Below, one piece after another: positions 53,606 through 64,000 of a stretch of 64,000 nt of DNA. The position numbers were made by a program, and so were the translations under genes. The notes beneath the pieces were generated by a model. It had not been told where the DNA came from, did no database searches, and saw only the letters and a list, made by a program, of their open reading frames with translations. Within the stretch, counting starts at the first letter, position 1. Every line of letters starts with the position of its first letter. This stretch comes from Gadus chalcogrammus (Eukaryota; Chordata; Actinopteri; Gadiformes; Gadidae): the NCBI RefSeq assembly GCF_026213295.1, contig NC_079427.1, positions 35,691,318 through 35,755,317 on the forward strand. The letters are read 5' to 3'.

Positions 53606-53975
53606 TTATTAGATCCTCCTCATAGAGGAGTAGGCCTCCTCCTCCACCTCCTCCTCCTCTTCCTCCTCCATCACTTCCTCCTCTTCCTCCAACCCCTCCA
53701 TCTCCTCCTACACCTCCACCTCTTCCTCCACCCTCTCCATCACCTCCTCCACCTCCTACTCTTCCTCACTCCCCACCACCACCACCTCCTCCTCCTCCGC
53801 CTCCTCTTCCTCCAGCCCCACCTCTTCCACCTCCTTCATCTCCCCCTCTTCTTCCTCCATCAACCACCTCAATGGTCACTTCCACCCCCACCTTCACCAC
53901 ATTCTCCTCCTCCTCCACTTCTGCCTCCTCCACCACCACCTCCTCCACCTTCTCCTCCTCTAACTCCTTCACAAT
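53606..53975 (+). repeat. Pyrimidine-rich CTCCTC tract
   Basis: About 370 bp consist almost entirely of C and T with few purines, in CCTCCTCCT and CCACCTCC units. Such tracts can form triplex DNA. Confidence 0.85.
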
Positions 53976-54217
53976 CGTAGTGTTTCACTGTTCCTCGAGA
54001 TGATTAAATAAATACACATGAACACACACACACACAGCCACATATACTGGTGTGAGCATACTGAGCTATTTATAGAATAAAGAGATAATTGTATTACAAT
54101 ATGGAGAAGAGAGGAGAGAGGAAGAGGAGAGAGATGGTGAAGTGAAGGAGGAGATGAGAGGGAAAGAAACTGGGGATAGGAAAAGAACATACATGCTTGG
54201 TACTTGATGTTGATAAG

Positions 54218-54328
<111 letters not shown>

Positions 54329-54397
54329 CTTGTGGGTCAATTTCTAATTCTCTCTCCTGCTACAGACAGCTGGTGTCTGAAGATTGAAAACTGATAC

Positions 54398-54400
<3 letters not shown>

Positions 54401-54483
<83 letters not shown>
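54401..54483 (+). repeat. (GA)n microsatellite
   Basis: A pure GA array of about 78 bp. Confidence 0.95.
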
Positions 54484-54485
<2 letters not shown>

Positions 54486-54681
54486 GTAATGTACATGTTT
54501 CCATGTACATTTGCTCACCTTCCCTCCCTTTCTCCCTCCCTCCTCTCTTTGTCCTCTAATGGCACATGCCTGGCATTGACCTCTGACCTCTGAGCCCTGC
54601 AGGGGAGGAGGGCGAGGGCCTCAGGAGTCATATGACCGGTCAGGTGAGGGAGAAGCACACGGCCGACGGTTAGCCATGCTG

Positions 54682-55520
<839 letters not shown>

Positions 55521-55704
55521 CTGTGTGCGTTTGCATGTGTGTGTGTCCGTTAGAAGGTATTGAGCACTTAACTTCCATTATAGGCTCACCCTATTAGAAG
55601 GGGAGAGAGAGGAGAGAGGGGGAGAGAGTAAGAGCTCTGTGGGTTTTTTGTTCAATGACAGAGATTGATGGATGTGGTTTTCCTCTAGAAATATGAGGAT
55701 TGTA

Positions 55705-55735
<31 letters not shown>

Positions 55736-55817
55736 CGCTTTTAACCTAGGCGACTTAAAACAAGTACCTTGTCAGAAGAAAGAGAAATAACCATCTATTC
55801 CTGTCTGTACATTTCAA

Positions 55818-55945
55818 AGTCCAAGTGAATTCTGAATAAGTGAGTCTTGAGTCTCTTGTTTCGGGTCCAGGTGAACTCTGAAGTGAGTGTTGAGTTTCTT
55901 GTCCAGAGTCCAGGTAAACTCTGAAGAGGGGAGTTTTGAGACTCT
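55818..55945 (+). repeat. Tandem 45-60-bp units, about 2.5 copies
   Basis: AGTCCAGGTGAACTCTGAAG-type units followed by TTGAGTCTCTTG recur three times with drift. Confidence 0.6.
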
Positions 55946-56269
55946 GGAAGCTTGGTAGCGACTCTGCGTTCCTGACTTCAGCAGAGAGTTTGCTCCACCG
56001 AAGAGTTGTGACTCTTTTCTGCAACCTTTACTTGCTCCTATATCATACCAAATCATTAATCAGTATGAATGTGGTTGCAATGCAAGCCACACTATTGTGA
56101 TCATGTTTCCAATCATTCTTTGGCCTCATTTTCAGTAATTATCCCCTCCAAAAGTTTGAGGGAAACATGTAACAAATGCCCAAAATGTGCTTTATATCAG
56201 TGCATTGTGCTATTCATACCATGATGTGACAAGCATGGTATACTTTTTTTGAATATTTTTTTATCATAT

Positions 56270-57393
56270 TGTAGCAGGCTCGTGGGTTCTGGGTTTCCAC
56301 GCTACGTTGAATAGTAAACCACACAACACAAAGAGCAGTTCAAAGTTAGGGTGATTTATTTACAGAGTAAATACAACCAACAGGGTGGGAAAAGGGTCAT
56401 CCACCTCAGTTCGGGTACAATCCGTTATCCGTAATCCATCCAATTCACTTTCCATCTATCGCTCTCGTTGGCCATACAGCACTTCCAGACGATCACACAG
56501 ATACTGTCTGTACTTCTCTAGGCTTCCAAACTCACACAGCCCCTGTCTGTAGTTTGTTAGCCCTTTTAACCCCCAAGCACCCCTGCTTAATGATCCTCAG
56601 GCTTGCATCACATTTGTCACATCACGCATAGACTACTGCAACGCCCTCCTCACCGGACTCCCCACCAAACTCATCAACAGACTGCAGATCATTCAGAACT
56701 CAGCCGCCCGGATCATCACCCAGACCAAATCATCTGACCACATCACCCCTGTCCTCATTCAACTTCACTGGCTCCCAGTACACCGCATCCAATACAAAAC
56801 CCTACTCCTCACCTACAAAGCTCTCCACAACCTAGCCCCCAGTTATCTCTGCGACCTCCTCCAAGAATACACTCCCTCCCGCTCCCTCCGCTCAACCTCT
56901 GCTGGACTACTATGTATCCCCACATCACGACTCACTTCAATGGGTGCCCGGTCATTCAGCTGTTCAGCACCCAGGCTCTGGAACTCCCTCCCCCCACACA
57001 TAAAACAGTCAGACACCGTTACAACCTTCAAGTCACAACTCAAAACTTACCTGTTCAAACTCGCACACAACGTCTAACTGATCACTGTTTTGATTGTTTT
57101 TTTGTTTTGTTTTGTCTTGTTTTTTTTATTTATTTCTTATTGCTTATGTTTATTTATTTATTTATTTACTTATTTATTTATTTATTTTTTCCACAATGTC
57201 TTATTTTTTAAAAAATGTATGATGACTATATGCTCTGTAAGGTGACCTTGGGTGTTTTGAAAGGCGCCTCTAAATTAAATGTATTATTATTATTATTATC
57301 GGTATAGGGAGGAAGTCCATATAAGGCTTGGGGGTGGAACAAGCAGGTTGCCAGATATACCACTCCCCTCACTCCTTCCTGCCGTCTGCCACA
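56270..57393 (-). mobile_element. Solo LTR interrupted by an L2 fragment
   Basis: The left end TGTAGCAGGCTCG and the right end GTCTGCCACA give a minus-strand LTR running from TGTGGCAGAC to CCTGCTACA. ATAT flanks both sides (56266-56269 and 57394-57397). On the minus strand a TTATATGGAC TATA-like box and an AATAAA signal are present. About 410 bp remain after removing the L2. Confidence 0.65.
56590..57297 (+). mobile_element. L2-type LINE, 3' end
   Basis: An open stretch from about 56600 to 57078 reads [51 protein letters not shown] and [10 protein letters not shown], the conserved tail of L2 ORF2. The 3' UTR ends in GCGCCTCTAAATTAAATG and an ATT repeat. The RT core is absent. Confidence 0.85.
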
Positions 57394-57397
57394 ATAT

Positions 57398-58128
57398 TAT
57401 TAACATGGAAAAAGAATGGAGCAAAAATACAAAAATCTACCACTCCAAACGTGATCACCTGAGAGATGTCAAACAAAGTAAACATATGTAAACCAGAAGT
57501 ATGAAGTTACTGCTCCGACCACAGGGTCTTCGTAACCCGGCGTCAACCTAAACGGCCACACCCCGTTTGCCACCAAAAGATGACCCTTGGTATCTTGGCC
57601 TTATTTGAACTGAAGAACCTTTCTGCCTGTTTAAAAAAAAATTAACAATTTGCTTGAAGGAAAAAGCTAATGACACCAAGTGCACTATAAATGCTCCTGA
57701 GAACGTCCTGATCACAATGGATATTTAGTTTTTCTTCAGATTCAGTAAAAATTTTGCGAGAGTTGCATTAATAGGATTTAGGAAATGAGTTGCCATTTGT
57801 CCCTGGATCAGATGTCGGCTTCAGAGACCTCAAGGACATGAACCTGGTCCACAAGGACCTCTGTCCTGTGGAAGGCTTTGAGTCCACAGCTAGACCAAGG
57901 ACTTCAGCTCAAAGGGCTGACTGGAACAAATATAAATTGGCAGAGATTGAGGAGCAATATTTCTCGAATTATAACTTCTCGAATCATAGTCATCAATTAT
58001 TCACGATAAGTGAATTCCAAAGGTCCTACCATTGGAAGCTTCTAGTGCTCGAGCACAAAGAGCTAAGATAGGAAACATACACCATGTTCAGCTTGTGTCT
58101 CAGAGGATCTTACCAATAATCTAGCTAG
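57398..58128 (+). other. Intron sequence without recognised exon
   Basis: A frame of about 90 codons at 57790-58071 lacks an ATG, splice support and any recognisable motif, so it is not called as a gene. Confidence 0.45.
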
Positions 58129-58323
58129 GACGTGGTCAAGGCCCGTCCTCTCCTCTCCTCTCTCCTGTCCTCTCCTCATTCTCCTCTCCTCTCCTTCTCT
58201 CTCCTCCTCTCCTCTATTTTATGTGGTCAGGCCTGTGGTAAGTTGGACTTCGTGACAGCTGTTGCTAGGGAACAGAAGGGTCTTACCTGTCCCCTTCTGT
58301 AGCCATTTATACCCTCAGACGTG

Positions 58324-58327
58324 ACAT

Positions 58328-58397
<70 letters not shown>
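58324..58397 (+). repeat. (GA)n microsatellite before kalirin exon 2
   Basis: A GA array of about 70 bp ends some 60-75 bp upstream of the exon 2 acceptor region. Confidence 0.95.
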
Positions 58398-58400
<3 letters not shown>

Positions 58401-58470
58401 GGGGTATGTGTGCTCATTTGTATTTCGATGCTAATGCAGCTATGCTATCTCTTTTACCAGGGTCCTTCAG

Positions 58471-58533
58471 GAGCGATCACATCAGGGTCTGACGTCCTGC
58501 CCATCTTAAAGGAGAAGGTCGCCTTTGTGTCAG
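58471..58533 (+). CDS. kalrn: Kalirin, coding exon 2
   Basis: The coding sequence reads SDVLPILKEKVAFVSG, a stretch I recall as strongly conserved at the start of the Sec14-like region in kalirin (the VAFVSG form) and TRIO. The donor is TCAG|GTTAGT, phase 1. The 5' border is uncertain. The strongest acceptor, TTTTACCAG at 58460, gives the wrong phase from exon 1. TTCAG at 58470 or ATCAG at 58485 keep the phase. Confidence 0.8.
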
Positions 58534-58604
58534 GTTAGTAACAAGGGAAAATAACCCCTAACCCTTCAGCGTTAGTTCCTTGCCCTACCTATTGAGGTTA
58601 CAAT

Positions 58605-59226
58605 GTCTGTGGTTGGTCTCTCTGTCTGTGGTCTGTCTCTCTCTCTGTGGGTCTGTCTCTCTGTCTGTGGTCTATCTCTTTGTCTGTCTCTCTGTCTGTG
58701 GTCAGTCTGTGCTCTGTCTTTCTTGCTGTGTTCTGTCTCTCTGTCTGTAGTTGGTCTCTCTGGCAGTGATGTGTCTCTCCTTCTGTCTCTCTGTCTGGGG
58801 TCTGTCTCTCTTGCTGTGGTCGGTCTCTCTGGCTTTCTCTCTGTCTGTGGTCCGTCTCTCTCTCTGTGGTCTGTCTCTCTGTCTGTGGTCTGTCTCTCTC
58901 TCTGTGGTCTGTCTCTCTGTCTGTGGTCTGTCTCTCTATGCTCTTTCTCTCTGGCTGTGGTCTGTCTGTCTATATCTGTGGTCTGTCTCTCTGTCGGTGG
59001 TCTGTCTCTCTGTGTCCTGTCTCTCTGTCTGTCTGTGGTCTGTCCTCTATGCTCTTTCTTCTGGCTGTGGTCTGTCTGTCTATATCTGTGGTCTGTCTCT
59101 CTGTCGGTGGTCTGTCTCTCTGTGGCCTGTCTCTCTGTCTGTCTGTGGTCTGTCTCTCTCTCTGGGGTCTGTCTCTCTCTCTTTGGTCTGTCTCTCTGTC
59201 TGTGGTCTGTCGCTCTCTCTATGGTC
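58605..59226 (+). repeat. TCTGTCTGTGG minisatellite, left block
   Basis: Irregular units of about 20 bp (GTCTGTCTCTCTGTCTGTGG) fill 620 bp. Long artificial open frames (LSVCGLSL repeats) arise from it on both strands. Confidence 0.9.
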
Positions 59227-59230
59227 AAGT

Positions 59231-62200
59231 ATTGTCAATTCCAACGTTGGATTCTGACCCATGGTGCATTAAGTTTAAAATGATATAATTTTGTAAAAAG
59301 AAATAAGTAAAATGCATAATAAATAAATTCAAAATAGCTCAAAATAGTTCTGAATAGTGCAAAGGTATGCAAAATAAAACGGTATATATATAAAAAAGTA
59401 AATGGTCCGGGGTTATTGGGGGCAGATGGGAGGGGCTTTCAGAATTCAGTGGGGAGGGAAGGGAGAGAGTTGAGCTTCCTGACAGCCTGCTGGTAAAAAC
59501 TGTTTCCCAGTCTGGTGGAGCCGGCACAGAGGCTGCGGTACCGTCTCCCAGAACGTAGGAGGCCGAAAAGGCTGTGTGAGGGGTTGCTGGGGTCACCCAC
59601 AATGCTGGTTGCTTTGCGGGTGAGGCAGGTTCCATAGATGTCCAGGAGAAGGGGAGTAGGACACTGATGATCCAACCAGCAGCCTTCTCCGTGCGCTGCA
59701 GGGTCTTGCGGTTGGAAGCAGTGCAGCTCCCATACCACAGGGATGCAGCTGGTCAGGATGCTCTCGATGATGCCTCTGTAGAAGGAGCACTTGATGGATG
59801 GTGGCCTCTTGCTCTCTTCAGCTTGCGGAGGAAGTAGAGGCACCGCGTTGGAGATGAGACCAACCATGGTTGTGTCATTCGCAAACTTCACAATGTGGTT
59901 GCCACTGAAGGACGAGCGCAGACGTGGGTCAGCAGCGTGAAGAGCAGGAGGCTGAGCACACAACCTTGGTGGGCCCCCATGCTCAGAACGGTGGTTCTGG
60001 ATGTGTTGCTGCCGACCCGCACTTCCTGAGGCCTTTCACTGAGGAAGTCCAGCAGCCAGTTGCACAGGGAAGAGCTGAGCCCCAGCTGGTTCAGTTTGCC
60101 GATCAGCTGCTGAGGGATGATGGTGTTGTATGTTGAACTAAAGTCTATGAACAGCATTCTGACCTATGAGTTTTTTGTGTCCAGGTGGGTGAGGGCTGGG
60201 TGAAGAACAGAAGAGATAGCATCCTCAGTGGATCTGATACCTCAGTATGCAAACTGATAGGGGTCCAAGGTGGTGGGAAGGGTGGATTTAATGTGAGCCA
60301 TGACTAGCCGAGCAAGGCAGAGCAGCATGATTATGGAGGTCAGTGCAACGGGATGATAGTCATTGAAAGTCGATGGTGAAGGCTTCTTTGCAACAGGTAT
60401 GATGGTGGTGGCTTTGAAGCATGACGGGACAACAGCCCGACTCAGAGAAGCGTGGAAAATGTCTGTGAAGACATCTTCGCGCTCCTCTGCACAGTCCTTC
60501 AGCACACGACCAGAGATGTTGTATGGACCTGCAGACTTTTGGGTGTTGATCTTGGAGAGGGTACTCTTCACACTGGCTTCAGTCAGGCACAGGGCCTGGT
60601 TGTGGGGAAGAGGGGGTAGTCTTCTGTGGGGGCATGCTGTTGTGGGTTTCAAACCTGGCAAAGAAGCTGTTGAGGTTATTCAGCAGAGAGGTGTTGCTGT
60701 CACAGGTCTGTGGTGAGGGTTTGTAGTCCGTGATGGTCTGGATCCTACACCACGGGTTCCGTGTGTCTCTGCTGTCTTTGAAGTGTCCGGTTATTTTTTG
60801 AGGTTTGGCTTTCCTGATGCCACGGGACAGGTTGGCCCTCAGGCAGGCTGCGTCCCAAGCTCTTAAGGCGGTGTTCCTGGTACTCAGTAGCACGCAGACT
60901 CCTGTCAGCAATGGCTTCTGGTTAGCCCGGTGGTGATGGCTCTGGGGATGGTAACATCAGCAATGCATTTGCTAATGTAGGAGGTAACAGTCAGAGTACT
61001 CCTCAATGTCTGTAGTAGTTGTCGTGGTAGTTGCCTGCCTGCTTAAACATCTTCTAGTCAGTGGTTTCAAAGCAGTTCTGAAGTGCAGCAGAGGCCCCCT
61101 CTGGCCACACAAACACCTGCTTCAAAACCGGTTATGGTGACTTTCACCTTTGGTCTGTAAGCTGGCATTATGGCGCATTTCCACCAAGTGATGCGATTAG
61201 GTCCGGTACGATTGGGTCCGGTAAATGTAGTACAGTTAGGTGGGGTCAGGTGCGGCTCAGTTACGGCTTGCGTTTCCACCGCCGACAGTACCCTTAATGT
61301 AGGGCGGGGTTTAGGCTGGATGGCCATAGTGCGGCAGCTACGTAAGCATAGTGACATCATAGCAGATATACACAGTGTAGCCTGCTAATATATCTAATCA
61401 AAAAGAAGAACGTGACACATTAAACAAAAATAAACAATTTAGGACGTCCAAAAGGGACGGCAAACTTTTTTGCAACATTTTCTTCTATAAACTATGCTTT
61501 CACAGTTGTCCAGAAATACCTCTGTGTTACTGTGTTTGTTTGTCGTCATCCCCCTGTCGCCTGGAAGTGATGATGCTTTCAACAAATCAACGGACAGGGT
61601 GTGTGTCTCCAACTTTTTGGCACCCTTTCAGACTGCTTGGTACCCCAACAGAGGAGAAAAAAAAATTGGTATGGCTAATTGCGGCCAAGTTCGGACCCCC
61701 CCACTTTTGGCGGTGGAAACGCAAACCGTACAGCACCTAATTGCGCCTAACCGTATCGCATCGCTTGGTGAAATGCACCATTAGCATGACACTGATGTAG
61801 TCTGAGTGGCCGATGTGGGGGAGGGGCGAAGAGTTGTAAGTACCTTTGAGTGGGGTTTAAACCAAGTCCAGAGTGTTACTTTCTCAGATGTTGCTGGAAT
61901 TGGGGAGAACAGATTTGCATGATTATAATCCCCAGCGAAGATGTAAAAGCCGTCTGGGTGGGCTGTCAGATGCTCACCGATGGCGTTATGAAATTCCCAA
62001 AGTGCCTAGATTCTATCAGCGTTGTTGGAAGTGGGAGGGATATACACAGCAACAAGCAGAGTCGCCGTTATGACTCTCGTTGATAGAAAGGACAGCACCT
62101 TACGATCATAAACACATCGACGTCAAGCATCACTGATGTACACACAGACAACACCACCTATCTTTTTTCCTCTTTTCACAAGGACTCTGTCTGAACGGTG

Positions 62201-62595
62201 GCACGTGAACTGCTCAAGCTTAATGGCTGAGTCCAGGATGCTGTCGGTTAGCCATGTCTCCGTAAACACATAAACACAGCCTTCCATCACATCGCGGTTC
62301 GCAGACCTCAGCAGCTGTATATGATCCATTTTATTGTCCAGAGACCTTACGTTCGCCAAGAGGAGAATTGGAGGAGTAGGCCTGTATGGCGTATTAACCA
62401 GCCTCGCTTTAACACTTCCGCGTTTTGCAGACGAAGTAGTCCAAGCTCCTGTGAATCGTGTCTCAGTGAGTCGGATAATACTTCCTCAGAAAAGTTGCGG
62501 TCAACCTTTCTGTTAATGTCCAATGCAAACCGTCGGCTGTAATTGTGTTAATCCGCGGGAAAAGATGAAGAAAATTTAGGAAAGGACTCCATATT
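59231..62595 (-). mobile_element. Jockey-group LINE, long but decayed, inserted in the minisatellite
   Basis: Read on the minus strand: an endonuclease block (ANVRSLDNKMDHIQLL, TETWL, GKKIGGV; nt 62359-62125), a linker at about 60900-60580, reverse transcriptase blocks (SAGPYNISGRVLKDC, then [13 protein letters not shown] and QGCVLS), and a tail ([15 protein letters not shown] where ADD is altered to AND, GIIESILTSCIPVW-like, HSLFGLLRSGRRYRS, NSFYQQAVRKLNSLP). Frameshifts and stops break it. AGTATTG occurs near both edges (about 59227 and 62598) and may be the target duplication. Confidence 0.78.
61171..61780. mobile_element. Harbinger-like MITE inserted in the LINE
   Basis: TGGCGCATTTCCACCAAG and the reverse complement of CTTGGTGAAATGCACCA match with small differences. 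TTA lies on both sides (61168-61170 and 61781-61783). GCGTTTCCACCGCC and GGCGGTGGAAACGC blocks pair further inside. No coding sequence was recognised. Confidence 0.82.
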
Positions 62596-62603
62596 GGAGT
62601 ATT

Positions 62604-63365
62604 GGAGTCTCTCTGTCTGTCTCTCTGTCACCCGTTCTGTCTCTCTACGACTCTCTGTCTGTCTCTGTCTGTGGTCTGTCTCTCTTTCTGTGGTCTGTCT
62701 CTCTGTCTGTCGTACTTCTCGCTCTGTCTGTCTCTCTCTCTATGGTCTGTCTCTCTCTCTGTGGTATTTCTCGCTCTGTCGGTAAAATAAGATGTCTCTG
62801 CGGTCTGTCCCTCTATCTGTGGTCTGTCTCTCTCTCTCTCTGTCTGGCTGTCTGTGGTCTGTCGCTCTCTCTGTGGTATGTCTCTCTGTATGTGGTCTGT
62901 CTCTCTCTGTGGTCTGTCTCTCTGTCTGTGGTCTGTCTCTCTATCTGTCGTACTTCTCGCTCTGTCTGTCTCTCTCTATGGTCTGTCTCTCTCTCTGTGG
63001 TATTTCTCGCTCTGTCTGTCTCTGCGGTCTGTCCCTCTCTCTGTGGTCTGTCTCTCTCTCTCTCTCTGTCTGGCTGTCTGTGGTCTGTCACTCTGTCTGT
63101 GGTCTGTCTCTCTGTATGTGGTCTGTCTCTCTCTGTGGTCTGTCTCTCTGTCTGTGGTCTGTCTCTCTGTCTATCTCTCTCTCTGTGGTATGTCTCTCTG
63201 TCCGTGGGCTGTCTATCTCTGTCTGTCTCTCTGTCTGTGGTCGGTCTCTCTGTGATCTGTCTCCCTGTCTGAGGTCAGTCTCTCTGTCTGTGGTCTGTCT
63301 CTCTGTCTGTGGTCTGTTTCTCTGTGGTCGGTCTCTCTGTCTGTGGTTGGTCTCTTGGTCTATGT
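62604..63365 (+). repeat. TCTGTCTGTGG minisatellite, right block
   Basis: The units are of the same kind as at 58605. A segment of about 230 bp (TGCGGTCTGTCCCTCT to TGTCGTACTTCTCGCTC) occurs twice, showing recent block duplication. Confidence 0.9.
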
Positions 63366-63430
63366 TAGTAAAGATGAAAAGACCCAAAATCTGCATAGTA
63401 ACTTATGATCCATTAGAAATCAGAATTAAC

Positions 63431-63431
63431 G

Positions 63432-63495
<64 letters not shown>

Positions 63496-63510
63496 TGTGT
63501 GTGTGTGTGT
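63431..63510 (+). repeat. (GT)n microsatellite abutting the exon 3 acceptor
   Basis: The GT array runs to the AG at 63511-63512, so it occupies the position of the polypyrimidine tract. Confidence 0.95.
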
Positions 63511-63512
63511 AG

Positions 63513-63627
63513 GGGGGAGGGATAAGAGAGGAGGCCCAATCCTGACTTTTCCCTCCAGAAGCAACCATGACAGGATCAAACACGAGGAGCTGAAGAGACT
63601 GGTCACGTACCTGTCTACCGTGCCCAG
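63513..63627 (+). CDS. kalrn: Kalirin, coding exon 3
   Basis: After acceptor GTGTAG, the exon reads GRDKRGGPILTFPSRSNHDR and continues to LKRLVTYLSTVP, ending at donor CCCAG|GTACAT (phase 2). Its phase-1 start fits exon 2 exactly, giving VSGGRDKRGG across the junction. This is the start of the Sec14-like (CRAL-TRIO) domain of kalirin/TRIO. The LVTYL-VP form is nearer to kalirin as I recall it. The acceptor lacks a normal pyrimidine tract: about 80 bp of GT repeat precede it. The gene continues beyond the window. Confidence 0.88.

Positions 63628-64000
<373 letters not shown>

Larger units (their letters stand above)
58534..63512 (+). other. Kalirin intron 2
   Basis: About 5 kb consisting of a TCTGTCTGTGG minisatellite interrupted by a LINE, ending in a GT array just before exon 3. 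Confidence 0.75.

Noticed and set aside
57790..58071. Open frame of about 93 codons in kalirin intron 1
   Set aside because: It starts with TTG, has no splice support and no recognisable motif, and lies in intronic sequence; chance is more likely.
58572..59288. Several long overlapping frames rich in LSVCGLSL or RETDHRQ repeats
   Set aside because: They are translations of the TCTGTCTGTGG minisatellite in different frames and strands.

Overview
This window comes from a vertebrate nuclear genome, almost certainly a ray-finned (teleost) fish. The evidence is the mixture of repeats (L2-type and RTE/Rex3-like LINEs, hAT, Harbinger-like, THAP-carrying and Tc1-like DNA transposons, a retrovirus-like provirus, a Ty3/gypsy element with the Gmr1 gene order), very long dinucleotide microsatellites, and split genes with vertebrate splice signals. 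There is no operon structure and no CRISPR. Most of the first 49 kb consists of mobile elements nested in one another. Two host-type genes are visible: the end of a C2H2 zinc-finger gene on the minus strand at the left edge, and the first exons of a kalirin (Rho-GEF) gene on the plus strand from about 50.4 kb to the right edge.

Layout. 1-1022: zinc-finger gene. 1.6-6.8 kb: closely packed short DNA transposons, one carrying a fragment of a DDE integrase core, then a tRNA-like sequence. 7.1-9.8 kb: a complete hAT transposon with an unbroken 636-aa transposase, matching termini and a perfect 8-bp target duplication. 10.4-12.5 kb: an L2 tail and an unnamed repeat. 12.5-17.8 kb: Harbinger-like non-autonomous elements, one of which holds a 5'-truncated RTE/Rex3-like LINE with an open reverse transcriptase frame and a 13-bp target duplication. 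17.8-27.3 kb: a THAP-domain DNA transposon split by a young provirus (LTRs differ at 4 of 465 positions) that keeps gag, protease and env remains but has lost most of pol. 28-30 kb: a decayed THAP/DDE_Tnp_4 (Harbinger-type) transposase. 31.8-37.8 kb: a nearly complete Gmr1-like gypsy element with integrase ahead of reverse transcriptase. 38.7-41.8 kb: a hAT-like element, a second copy of the unnamed repeat, and palindromes. 41.8-48.9 kb: one L2 LINE interrupted by two hAT elements, one of which holds two further elements.

49-64 kb is the 5' part of the kalirin gene: a GA-rich 5' region with two perfect cAMP-response elements, coding exon 1 (50389-50452), an 8-kb first intron full of (GT)n, (GA)n and pyrimidine-rich repeats plus a Tc1-like element and a solo LTR, coding exon 2 (ends 58533), a second intron in which a LINE interrupts a minisatellite, and coding exon 3 (63513-63627).

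The mobile elements do not form a pathway. Their interest lies in intact or informative architecture: the hAT, the Gmr1-like element, the provirus inside a THAP transposon, and the four-level nest. All assignments come from reading the sequence and recalled family features; no database search was possible.
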